Shown piece by piece: positions 1 to 7,300 of a stretch of 27,034 nucleotides of DNA. The stretch lies in the NCBI GenBank assembly GCA_041890515.1, contig JASDWX010000029.1, forward strand, positions 1 to 27,034, given 5' to 3'. The stretch is from Colwellia_A sp041890515 (GTDB lineage Bacteria > Pseudomonadota > Gammaproteobacteria > Enterobacterales > Alteromonadaceae). Under the pieces are notes generated by a model that made no database searches, was not told where the DNA came from, and saw only the letters and a list, made by a program, of their open reading frames with translations. The stretch's first letter is position 1, and every line of letters begins with the position of its first letter. A program made the translations under genes and the position numbers.

Positions 1-50
1 AGTTGAAGAGTTGTTGATAGGTTTTGTGTACTGGCTGATATCTGAAAACC

Positions 51-557
51 TTAACGAAAACGAACAAAGCCTGTGACTTTTATTTGCTCGATCATAAATG
101 AACTCCCGATACCTACATAACCATCTATGTCATTATAAGTGTGTCGATGCTCAAAGTTGTCATTTTCAAAGTCTGTATTGTAGCGAGTGTTGTTATGAAA
201 ATAATCATATTCATCGTCGCTTCTATCGTTAAAAGCAAGCTCAAGTAAGTCAACGCCAAATTCAGCATAAAGGCTAAAGTCAGAAAAATAACCGAATTTC
301 ATGCCACCTTCCCATGAAATAAAACTATGTTGATAATTACTTGTGTCGCTAACTTCGGCATAACCCAGGGAACTGGTGACTGAAAAGCCTAAATAACTAT
401 TAAGATTACGATGAATAATTTCAGTGCCAATACTCGAGTAATAGTCGGTGTCGTTTGCATCATGATGAAGATAAATAATAAAGTCATTTGATTTTTTAGC
501 GTAACTGTTAAAAGAAAACAGCAGGTTAAAACAGATAAAGACAATAATTTTTTTCAT
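51..557 (-). CDS. Small exported, probably outer-membrane beta-structured protein; 3' end may be frameshifted
   Basis: A 168-residue protein that I do not recognise. It starts with a clear signal peptide (residues 1 to about 20: MKK, a hydrophobic stretch, then SYA-KK). The rest alternates polar and aromatic residues in short strands (YLGFSVTSSLGYAEV, KFGYFSDFSLYAEFGVDL, GYVGIGSSF), as in a small outer-membrane barrel. A region rich in D, N, Y and H (about 110-142) looks like an extracellular loop. The protein ends in VTGFVRFR and lacks the C-terminal aromatic residue expected of a barrel. The last strand could therefore be lost by a frameshift, since other frames stay open past the stop to the window edge. 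It is separated from the operon to its right by 142 bases. Function unknown. Confidence 0.6.
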   Translation of the reverse strand: MKKIIVFICFNLLFSFNSYAKKSNDFIIYLHHDANDTDYYSSIGTEIIHRNLNSYLGFSVTSSLGYAEVSDTSNYQHSFISWEGGMKFGYFSDFSLYAEFGVDLLELAFNDRSDDEYDYFHNNTRYNTDFENDNFEHRHTYNDIDGYVGIGSSFMIEQIKVTGFVRFR

Positions 558-699
558 AATAAGCTCAGCAAAATATTTGAATCTATTTTCTTCTGAATGC
601 TCGTAAGTTTCAGTGATCGAATCGTTAGATAACCCAGAAAAACTGTAAGTTAGTGTTAGATGAAACTTTAAGCCATTTCCAAGGTATGCCCAGTGTCGT

Positions 700-2022
700 T
701 TAAAATTGTGCTTTTACACGTAACCACGCATTCGTATTTTGCTGGTGTTGCCCAAAAAATGTATGTTTTTTGTCGCCCCAGAATAAATTCGCTCCACCTG
801 AAAATATCCATTGATCGTTATAACGATAAGTGATTGAAGGTTTTAGATAACCATCGATGTCTGTCGGCGAATAAAAAGTAAATAAGCGATAAATTAACTT
901 TTGCTGAAACGCTCTGTACGTGAGACGAAAAGTTAATAGTTGACGGTTTTCTTTAACTTCTGTTTCAGGAGTAGCTGAATGTGCAATAAACTGATCGTAA
1001 TTTTTAGTTTGCTCGATGTAAAACTGCGCGCTGGCGGTGAAGTTTTTCATTACTTCTCTTTCAAAGCCAACTAAAAATCGGTTTTGACCATTAGCAATAA
1101 AAGGGTCATTGCCATTTGTATCTTCAGTGCTGTTATAGCTAGCATATTCAGCATTAAACAATCCTCCAGCTAAAGGTAACCGAACACTTGTACCCCAAGC
1201 ATTCATCTTTGGAAAGTACGACTGTAATGGCTGATTTTTAGTTTTCGTCATACCGACAGGCGTTGGCCAGAAACCCTTATAGCCATAGAAGGCATATTCG
1301 ACTCCATTTTTATTAGTCGCAATGCGAGCTGCCCATTGTGCTTCCTTGGTTTTTTGAACGATAAAGTTATCAGCAGGAGCCACGATATCTTGCGCTTGTG
1401 GAGAATAAAATGAAAAACGCTCACCCGTTAAATAAACGTCTGAAGTAAATTCGGGTGTCCAAGTGAGTGAAATTGAATAGTCGCCCATATACCAAGTACC
1501 TTTAACACTATCAGACGGTGCTTTTAGGTATTGGTCGTCGCGACCTGAAAAAAATGATTGCCAGTTTTTGGCAAATAAATCATTAAGGAAAATATAGTCG
1601 CCTGTACCCCATGTTAAAATTTGTCGGCCCATTTTAACATCAGTATTCTTAGTTGGACTGAAACGGATATTTAGCTCTCGAGTTTTCCAGAATAGATCAC
1701 TTAAAATATCGTCGTATATCAACTCACCTTTTGCGATTAAATCAAATGACTCATGACTATAATCAAGATTTAACCTTGTGGTTATTTCATTTAATGAAGT
1801 GTGCGAGTCAACAATATTATGCTGCAATAAATAGCCATAGCTGACTTCTGTAAAACCTGAAAACGTCCATGGTGAAGCAACTTCCTCAACCCAGGTATCA
1901 TCACCCCAATCGTCTTCTTCACTTATTTCTATATTACTGGCTAAGCTTTGCCATGAAAGAAACAAGCTCACTATGAATAACAAGCTGTTCTTTGTTGATT
2001 TCTGCACGATAGAAAAATCCAC
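700..2022 (-). CDS. Outer-membrane beta-barrel protein of the RND/LolA-like cassette
   Basis: About 440 residues with an N-terminal signal peptide (hydrophobic LLFIVSLFLSW, cleavage near SLASN), an acidic mature N-terminus (EISEEDDWGDD) and many amphipathic strands. It closes with WLRVKAQF, whose terminal Phe is typical of BAM-assembled barrels. The motif MGRQILTWGTGD recalls alginate-export/DUF1302-like barrels, but I cannot fix the family. The longest reading uses a GTG start with no good Shine-Dalgarno. A second GTG at codon 6 (ending at 2007) has a GGA about 10 bases upstream and gives a more standard signal peptide, so it may be the true start. It is the last gene of the leftward operon, 44 bases after the LolA-like gene. 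By context it is the outer-membrane partner of the transporter (inference). Confidence 0.8.
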   Translation of the reverse strand: MDFSIVQKSTKNSLLFIVSLFLSWQSLASNIEISEEDDWGDDTWVEEVASPWTFSGFTEVSYGYLLQHNIVDSHTSLNEITTRLNLDYSHESFDLIAKGELIYDDILSDLFWKTRELNIRFSPTKNTDVKMGRQILTWGTGDYIFLNDLFAKNWQSFFSGRDDQYLKAPSDSVKGTWYMGDYSISLTWTPEFTSDVYLTGERFSFYSPQAQDIVAPADNFIVQKTKEAQWAARIATNKNGVEYAFYGYKGFWPTPVGMTKTKNQPLQSYFPKMNAWGTSVRLPLAGGLFNAEYASYNSTEDTNGNDPFIANGQNRFLVGFEREVMKNFTASAQFYIEQTKNYDQFIAHSATPETEVKENRQLLTFRLTYRAFQQKLIYRLFTFYSPTDIDGYLKPSITYRYNDQWIFSGGANLFWGDKKHTFFGQHQQNTNAWLRVKAQF

Positions 2023-2066
2023 TATTGGTTTAATAAATAAGACAGTTAGTTAAGCACAAGGTTATA

Positions 2067-2858
2067 TTACTTTAGCCATTCTTTCGGCGGGTTACGTAAA
2101 CTGCGCTCAGAAAAAATACTATCGGGTAAGCCTACATTATATTTAACGTTTCTAAATTGCATTTCTGTAAAGCTGCCATCAGTATGTTGAGTTACTTTTG
2201 AATGTATTACGGTAGTGAAGCCATCGATGACTCTCGTTTTCAATACATGCATAGAACGTGATTTTTTACCTTGGTTATTGTAATAATCCACCTGCATAGG
2301 CAAAAAATGATGCTTATCGATTTTTACAATATAGTGATCAAATTCAACGCTACTTTTATCTTTAGGAACAGCGTTAAGTGTATAAAATGTATCGTCAGTT
2401 TTTAATAGGGTAAAGTTATCTTCTGCTGGATTGCGACCAGATACATCTTCATAAAAAAAGTGTGCGCCAACAAAAGAGGTGCGCTTGTCACCTGCTGAAA
2501 TACGTTTTACTAGATCGAGTGCAGGTAAATATAACCAGCGGTCATCATCACTCTCTACCTTTTTAACAACACGAAATACCGTTCCTTGTACATCGGTAGG
2601 GCGTGAAAAAAACACTAACATATCTTGGTTACCGAGATCTGCTTGGTCTTTACGGAGAATAGTAAATTGTCGCATCTGTTTATTACCTTGAGCATCGACA
2701 ATAATCATTCTGGCTTGAGCACTGCCATCATCAGCTGAATAATACGACGCTAAATTTGCTTTGGTAATAATTTCATTGGCATTTTTTATATCGCTTGCAT
2801 GGGTCGAAAAACCTAATGTTGACAAAGTAAGTATGAACAGAGCTGATAAATATTTCAT
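2067..2858 (-). CDS. Periplasmic outer-membrane lipoprotein-sorting (LolA-like) protein
   Basis: A 263-residue exported protein with signal peptide MKYLSALFILTLSTLGFSTHAS. The mature part matches the LolA-like family often annotated 'outer membrane lipoprotein-sorting protein'. Visible marks are an ARMIIVDAQGNKQMRQFTILRK strand pair, LVFFSRPTDVQGTVFRV, DDRWLYLPALDLVKRISAGDKRTSFVGAHFFYEDV, and the closing FSERSLRNPPKEW. Members of this family are usually encoded beside MMPL/RND exporters, as here. They probably bind a lipid or lipidated cargo in an open half-barrel. A Shine-Dalgarno AGGA lies 7 bases before the ATG, and only 9 bases separate it from the transporter gene, so the two are cotranscribed. 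The cargo is unknown. Confidence 0.85.
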   Translation of the reverse strand: MKYLSALFILTLSTLGFSTHASDIKNANEIITKANLASYYSADDGSAQARMIIVDAQGNKQMRQFTILRKDQADLGNQDMLVFFSRPTDVQGTVFRVVKKVESDDDRWLYLPALDLVKRISAGDKRTSFVGAHFFYEDVSGRNPAEDNFTLLKTDDTFYTLNAVPKDKSSVEFDHYIVKIDKHHFLPMQVDYYNNQGKKSRSMHVLKTRVIDGFTTVIHSKVTQHTDGSFTEMQFRNVKYNVGLPDSIFSERSLRNPPKEWLK

Positions 2859-2867
2859 TTTTATATC

Positions 2868-5450
2868 CTATGATTTTTCAGTGGTTAAATTTTTATTCCC
2901 TGCAAAAAGTGTCAACAATGCAGGTAATAGTACCAAGGTAACTAACGCTGAAAGCGCCATAATACTCGCAAGGAAAAATCCAACAGTAATGTAAGGCATG
3001 AGTGGCGATAATAATAAAGGGGTAAAACCAACCGCGATGACAATGGCATTACGTGTAATTGCTCGGCTAGGCTCTTGAAACATAGCTGATAATGCTTGAG
3101 TTAAACTGCCAAGCTCTTTTTCTAATTCGCGCGCACGTTGTAAGAAGTGAATGGCGAAGTCTATGGAAAGTCCTAACGTTAATGCAGACAATACGGCGAT
3201 AGGCATATCATAATCTTTACCAATCCAACCAATTAACCCGTAGATCATAGAAATTGTAAGTGTTAACGGTAACATGGCCAAAATACCATATTTCAAAGAA
3301 CGAAAGAGTAATACCATCATTAAGAAAACGATCACAAATGAAGACAATAAACTGTCGACCATGCCTTTCACCATGGCGTCTTGCCATACAATGTTTAAGT
3401 AAGACTTACCCGCCCATTGATAACTAATATCCTTTGGCATTGGGTTTTCAGCAATGTAAGTCTCGGTCCAATTAACCACTTTGGTGGTATGTTGATTATC
3501 ACCACTGGTCATCTGTAGCCATAATAAACTTTGTTGATAATCTTTTGTGACAAAATGCCATAAATCTTGTGGGCGATGTGACGACTGATATTGTAATAAT
3601 GTTTGTGCAACACCGTTACTTGATGTTGGAATGTTAAAATCTTTGTCTTCACCCGAGAAAAGCTCACGATTTACGGTTTTCACAATATCCGCTAAACCGT
3701 TACTTTTTCCGACTAAACCTGTTTTAAGTAGGGCTTTTTGAAAATCACTTTGCCAATTCAACAATGTAGGGTCGAGAAATACTTTGTTCTCATTGAAAGC
3801 GTTGTCGGCAATATTGACTAATTTTTCAAGCCAACCCTGTTCTTCATCGCTCGCTGAAAAGGCTAAATCGTCTAATAAAACGAGTAGATTTTGATTTATA
3901 AAGGAAGCTTGTTCCTTATTGATAAAGGTATGGATCTGCTTTACGCTCTCAGAATTTTTATCGATAGTTGTTAGTACTTCCTTGAATTTTTTCGTTGCAA
4001 GCTTATTTTCACCATTGTTGTTCTTAAATACTAACCAAGCATCATAAGTACCAGCAAAATGTTCATTTAATACTTTATCAGCAATTCTAATTTCGTGATT
4101 GGCTTTAAACCAGTTAACGGGGTTATCATTAATTTCGATGCGGCTAACACCTTCAATACTGACTAAAAACAGTGCAATAAACCCAATGAGAATGAGTTTT
4201 GTTTTTTGAGTAGCAAAGCGGCCTAAGCGTTCTAATATACTTGCTAGCCTTCCTTTTTTCTCCATACGAACAATTGCATCATGCAATTTGGCTAATGTTT
4301 TAGGTTTTAATCGAGAAATATAGGCAGGTATGTAAATAATAGTCAGAGCAAAAGCTAATAAAATTCCGGTACCGATAAATGCGCCAAATACTTTTACGGG
4401 TGGTATTGGTGTAAGCATTAAAGAATAAAAACCAATGGCGGAAGTTACTGAGGTATAAAGCATTGGCGTATATAAATGTTTCATTACACCTTTTACAACA
4501 TCGTCAGCATCATCACCCGTTTTATATTTTTCAGCAAACTCAGAAAGAATATGAACCGAATCAACGACCGCTATTGGCATGAGAAATATGGCGATCATCG
4601 ACGACATAATATGTACGGTAAACCCCATACCAATGAGTGAACCCATAATAATTATTACCGTTGCCATTGCGACCACCATAGGCGCAATAATCAGTGGGAA
4701 GTTACGGAAAAAATACCAAAGTAAAACAAAAATAGCTAAACCTGCAAGTGGTGCAGCAACGCCCATTTGTACAAACATTTCATAACCAAATTGGTCTTCA
4801 GCAACGGGTAAACCGGTAATATGAAAATCCAATTCAGCCACTAATTCAGCGGGAAAATTTGCGGTGATAGTGCGAATTTTTTCGGCAATGTTATAACTCA
4901 TATCCTTGGCTTGAATGGGTACATAAATCGCGATAGCTTTATCATCACCAGACACCAAAGTATTATTGAGCATAGGTAAACGTTTTACGGCTTGCTGAAT
5001 AGCTAAACTGCCTTCAATTGATGTTGGCGCTTGTTTCATTAAATACTCGAAACGTATGCCGTTACTTTCACCTTGGCTATTTTTTTCTTGTCCCATTACC
5101 TCTTGAGTAATGTTATCAACGACGCTGAGTGATAATAAATCTTGCTCAATAACACCTTCAATTTGTAATATCTGTGTCGAAAGCTGTTCAATAACCTGCA
5201 ATGCATTAGGTGTAAAAATACTGCTTTTACTCACTAGGCCAACCACAATCATATCGCGCATTTGAAAGTCAGTTTTTGTTTGGTTATGAAAAATGCGAGC
5301 TGGCGCATCACTGCTGAGCATATTTTCAGGATCAGTATCTATGGTGAGACTTGGCATCATGGCCAAGCTTATTATTACCATTAATAAGACAATGGAATAA
5401 ACAAATTTTGGCTTATCAATGGCAAGCTGTAATATTCGAGTGTAATTCAA
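2868..5450 (-). CDS. RND superfamily (MMPL) inner-membrane exporter
   Basis: An 860-residue transporter with the duplicated RND/MMPL layout. TM1 is about 17-33, followed by periplasmic loop 1 (35-225), a TM block (about 228-380), TM7 (about 418-434), periplasmic loop 2 (436-695) and a second TM block (about 697-850). The TM4/TM10-type motifs AVVDSVHILSEF (294-305) and GLSIDFAIHFLQR (760-772) place acidic residues in the membrane, as expected for proton coupling. The start codon is TTG; it is supported by AAGGA 6 bases upstream (complement of 5457-5461), and the next ATG would lie inside TM1. The gene is first in a leftward operon with the LolA-like and barrel genes, and diverges from an ArsR-type repressor. 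A lipid or lipoprotein substrate is likely by analogy with HpnN/MmpL-type exporters, but is unproven. Confidence 0.88.
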   Translation of the reverse strand: MNYTRILQLAIDKPKFVYSIVLLMVIISLAMMPSLTIDTDPENMLSSDAPARIFHNQTKTDFQMRDMIVVGLVSKSSIFTPNALQVIEQLSTQILQIEGVIEQDLLSLSVVDNITQEVMGQEKNSQGESNGIRFEYLMKQAPTSIEGSLAIQQAVKRLPMLNNTLVSGDDKAIAIYVPIQAKDMSYNIAEKIRTITANFPAELVAELDFHITGLPVAEDQFGYEMFVQMGVAAPLAGLAIFVLLWYFFRNFPLIIAPMVVAMATVIIIMGSLIGMGFTVHIMSSMIAIFLMPIAVVDSVHILSEFAEKYKTGDDADDVVKGVMKHLYTPMLYTSVTSAIGFYSLMLTPIPPVKVFGAFIGTGILLAFALTIIYIPAYISRLKPKTLAKLHDAIVRMEKKGRLASILERLGRFATQKTKLILIGFIALFLVSIEGVSRIEINDNPVNWFKANHEIRIADKVLNEHFAGTYDAWLVFKNNNGENKLATKKFKEVLTTIDKNSESVKQIHTFINKEQASFINQNLLVLLDDLAFSASDEEQGWLEKLVNIADNAFNENKVFLDPTLLNWQSDFQKALLKTGLVGKSNGLADIVKTVNRELFSGEDKDFNIPTSSNGVAQTLLQYQSSHRPQDLWHFVTKDYQQSLLWLQMTSGDNQHTTKVVNWTETYIAENPMPKDISYQWAGKSYLNIVWQDAMVKGMVDSLLSSFVIVFLMMVLLFRSLKYGILAMLPLTLTISMIYGLIGWIGKDYDMPIAVLSALTLGLSIDFAIHFLQRARELEKELGSLTQALSAMFQEPSRAITRNAIVIAVGFTPLLLSPLMPYITVGFFLASIMALSALVTLVLLPALLTLFAGNKNLTTEKS

Positions 5451-5456
5451 AACTAA

Positions 5457-5461
5457 TCCTT
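5457..5461 (-). promoter_or_regulatory. Ribosome binding site supporting the TTG start of the exporter
   Basis: On the minus strand AAGGA is followed by six bases and then TTG. This ideal spacing makes the TTG at 5448-5450 the best start for the RND gene. Confidence 0.7.
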
Positions 5462-5520
5462 AATTTTGCTATATCTAATATTTATTTATGGTGTCATCAA
5501 TTGACTAAAAACGTCATCTA

Positions 5521-5565
5521 TATATTAGAAAAGTTTAATATACTTTTATATTAGCACTGTCTAAT
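5521..5565. promoter_or_regulatory. Nested AT-rich inverted repeats, candidate ArsR-family operator
   Basis: Three overlapping inverted repeats lie between the divergent transporter and repressor genes. They are TATATTA-N8-TAATATA (5521-5542), TAATATA-N4-TATATTA (5536-5553) and ATTAG-N6-CTAAT (5550-5565). The word TATATTAG occurs twice, 26 bases apart. A possible rightward promoter (TTGACT at 5501-5506, TATTAG at 5523-5528, 16-base spacer) would have its -10 inside the first repeat. AT-rich palindromes of this kind are bound by BigR/HlyU-type repressors. Assigning this site to the adjacent repressor is inference from position and symmetry. Confidence 0.55.
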
Positions 5566-5598
5566 GTAATATCAATCAATATTTACAAAATACACATC

Positions 5599-5982
5599 AT
5601 GAAGAACAGATTTATGAACAGTCATACCCAAGCAGATAATTTAAAAATGGACAGTACAAAAATAGGTATTACAAAAGGAGATAGCACAAAAGTAGATATT
5701 GCTGAAATGCGTGGTAATGCAACGCAAGCCGCTGAATTATTAAAAGCGATGAGTAATGAAAATAGATTACTTATCCTTTGTTATTTAGGCGAAAAAGAAA
5801 TGTCGGTATCAGAACTCAATGGTTTTATTGATTTAAGTCAATCGAGTTTGTCGCAGCATTTGGCAAGATTGAGAAATGATGGATTAGTAAAAACGCGGAG
5901 AGAATCGCAAACCATTTATTATACGATTGCTCATCCTTCCATAGTAAAGCTTATTGCATTTTTGCATAACGAATTTTGTTAA
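5599..5982 (+). CDS. ArsR-family repressor of the SqrR/BigR/HlyU dithiol type
   Basis: A 127-residue winged-helix regulator. Residues 40-127 match the ArsR fold: SNENRLLILCYLGEKEMSVSELN, the recognition helix SQSSLSQHLARLRNDGLV, and the wing TRRESQTIYYTI. It has two cysteines, C61 in the 'ILCYL' helix and C127 at the very C-terminus. They are 66 residues apart, the same spacing as the persulfide-sensing pairs of SqrR (C41/C107), BigR (C42/C108) and HlyU (C38/C104). No metal-binding ELCVCDL motif is present. The N-terminus is longer than in those proteins. In-frame ATGs at codons 6, 17 and 37 are alternatives, and a start at codon 17 would give C45/C111, closer to the family. No strong Shine-Dalgarno decides. 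It probably represses itself and the divergent exporter operon. Confidence 0.85.
   Translation: MKNRFMNSHTQADNLKMDSTKIGITKGDSTKVDIAEMRGNATQAAELLKAMSNENRLLILCYLGEKEMSVSELNGFIDLSQSSLSQHLARLRNDGLVKTRRESQTIYYTIAHPSIVKLIAFLHNEFC
5650..5709 (+). repeat. Imperfect 30-bp tandem duplication in the regulator's N-terminal coding region
   Basis: Positions 5650-5679 and 5680-5709 are related 30-base units that encode the repeated words DSTKIGI and DSTKVDI. Both lie in the poorly conserved N-terminal extension of the ArsR-family gene. Confidence 0.6.
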
Positions 5983-5985
5983 TGG

Positions 5986-6013
5986 TTTTATGTGAATAGT
6001 TTTATGTGAATAG
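5986..6013. repeat. 14-bp perfect direct repeat (two copies)
   Basis: TTTTATGTGAATAG occurs twice head to tail just after the repressor stop codon. The second copy runs into the palindrome ATAGTTT-T-AAACTAT (6010-6024). Confidence 0.7.
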
Positions 6014-6025
6014 TTTTAAACTATC

Positions 6026-6059
6026 TCAAGCCACTTGTCTTTGATCACAAGTAGCTTGA
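6026..6059. terminator. Hairpin between two convergent genes
   Basis: A 13-base stem (TCAAGC, one mismatch, ACTTGT) and its complement flank an 8-base loop. It sits between the convergent ends of the ArsR-type gene and the KAS III gene. No U-tract follows on the plus strand (AAAAAG follows) or clearly on the minus strand, so termination is plausible from position but not proven. Confidence 0.4.
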
Positions 6060-6072
6060 AAAAGGGTAATGG

Positions 6073-7191
6073 TTAAAGATGTTCGATAACAAGACAACCG
6101 GCTGAATAACCTGCACCAAAAGAACAAATCAATGCTTTATCACCTGCAATCATATCTTGATGATTTAAATGAAAAGCAATAATAGAACCTGCAGACGCGG
6201 TATTGGCAAACTTGTCTAAAATAATAGGCGCTTCATTACCAATAGGATCGCGACCTAATACTTTTTTCGCAACAAAATTGTTCATGTTGATATTTGCTTG
6301 ATGAAGGAACAAGCGTTTTAAATCTTTAGCTTCAACATTCGCTTCTGCCATTTGCTCTGTAATTAATTCTGACACCATAGGTAAAACTTCTTTAAATACT
6401 TTTCTACCTTGCTGAACAAACATTTTATCGCTATCGAGCATGGATTCGGGATCACACTTATTGGTATGACCGAAGTTACTGCGGATGTTGTTAGAAAAAG
6501 TGGTGATGGGTTTTTTCGTTAATATTTTAAAGCAATGATCGGCGGTTGCTGTTTCTTGTTTTTCAACAATAATGGCCGTTGCAACATCTCCAAAGATAAA
6601 GTGACTGTCTCGATCACGTAAATTTATTTGTGGAAAGTTAAGCTCAGGGTTAATCACTAACACTGTTTTTGCTGTGTCACCGTATAAAGCATTTGAAGCA
6701 TTCATAATACCGAAGGTTGCTGAAGAACAAGCAACAAGCATATCGTAGGCCCAACCTTTACAACCTAATTCTTTTTGTACTTCTATCGCTATTGCTGGGT
6801 ATGCACGTTGCGTATATGCACAAGCAACAATAATTAAGTCTATATCTTCTGGCGTTTTATTTGCTGCTGCCATGGCTTGTTTCGCAGCAGCTACAGCCAT
6901 TTCAGCTTGTGCTGATAATTCATCATCACTGCGCTGTGGAATAAATGGCATCATCGTTTTAGGATCAAGGGCACCGTCTTTATACATGACATACCGACTT
7001 TTTATACCTGATGCTTTTTCAATAAATTCACTTGAAGAAGGTTTTAATGCAACTAACTGCTCATTGTTAATCGCTTCTTCATTTTCAGCGTTGTAATTTT
7101 CAACATATTGGTTAAATGCGGTGACTAATTCATCATTTGAAATACTATGTGGAGGGGTGAATAAGCCTGTACCACTGATTACGATTGACAT
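6073..7191 (-). CDS. Beta-ketoacyl-ACP synthase III family protein (FabH-like)
   Basis: A 372-residue thiolase-fold condensing enzyme. The KAS III catalytic triad is intact: C155 in MLVACSSATFG, H297 in LFLHQAN and N330 in FANTASAGS, with a C-terminal CSFGAGYSAGCLVIE. It is longer than E. coli FabH (about 317 residues) and carries an N-terminal insertion (about 25-60), so it belongs to the long FabH2-like group. It may start fatty-acid synthesis from acetyl-CoA or extend a more specialised acyl primer. GGAG lies 9 bases before the ATG. The gene follows an AraC-type regulator gene on the same strand, with two palindromes in the 109-base gap, and FabY is nearby. The acyl specificity cannot be read from sequence. 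Confidence 0.9.
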   Translation of the reverse strand: MSIVISGTGLFTPPHSISNDELVTAFNQYVENYNAENEEAINNEQLVALKPSSSEFIEKASGIKSRYVMYKDGALDPKTMMPFIPQRSDDELSAQAEMAVAAAKQAMAAANKTPEDIDLIIVACAYTQRAYPAIAIEVQKELGCKGWAYDMLVACSSATFGIMNASNALYGDTAKTVLVINPELNFPQINLRDRDSHFIFGDVATAIIVEKQETATADHCFKILTKKPITTFSNNIRSNFGHTNKCDPESMLDSDKMFVQQGRKVFKEVLPMVSELITEQMAEANVEAKDLKRLFLHQANINMNNFVAKKVLGRDPIGNEAPIILDKFANTASAGSIIAFHLNHQDMIAGDKALICSFGAGYSAGCLVIEHL

Positions 7192-7225
7192 GTGTTTTGC
7201 TCCGATAATAATTATCTCTTTTCAG

Positions 7226-7236
7226 TGGTCGTACCA
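7226..7236. promoter_or_regulatory. FadR-like palindrome upstream of the KAS III gene
   Basis: TGGTC-G-TACCA lies 35-45 bases before the KAS III start codon. It differs by one base from the FadR core TGGTC-N-GACCA. Assignment to FadR is inference; no fadR gene is in the window. Confidence 0.3.
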
Positions 7237-7253
7237 TGGGTCTTATTTAATCA

Positions 7254-7267
7254 AAGTACAAGTACTT
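7254..7267. promoter_or_regulatory. 14-bp perfect palindrome in the KAS III upstream region
   Basis: AAGTAC-AA-GTACTT lies between the AraC-type gene and the KAS III gene. It is a possible operator; the cognate protein is unknown, though the adjacent regulator is an obvious candidate. Confidence 0.35.
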
Positions 7268-7300
7268 CTGTGCATTTTAATGAATGTTATTCAATTTATA

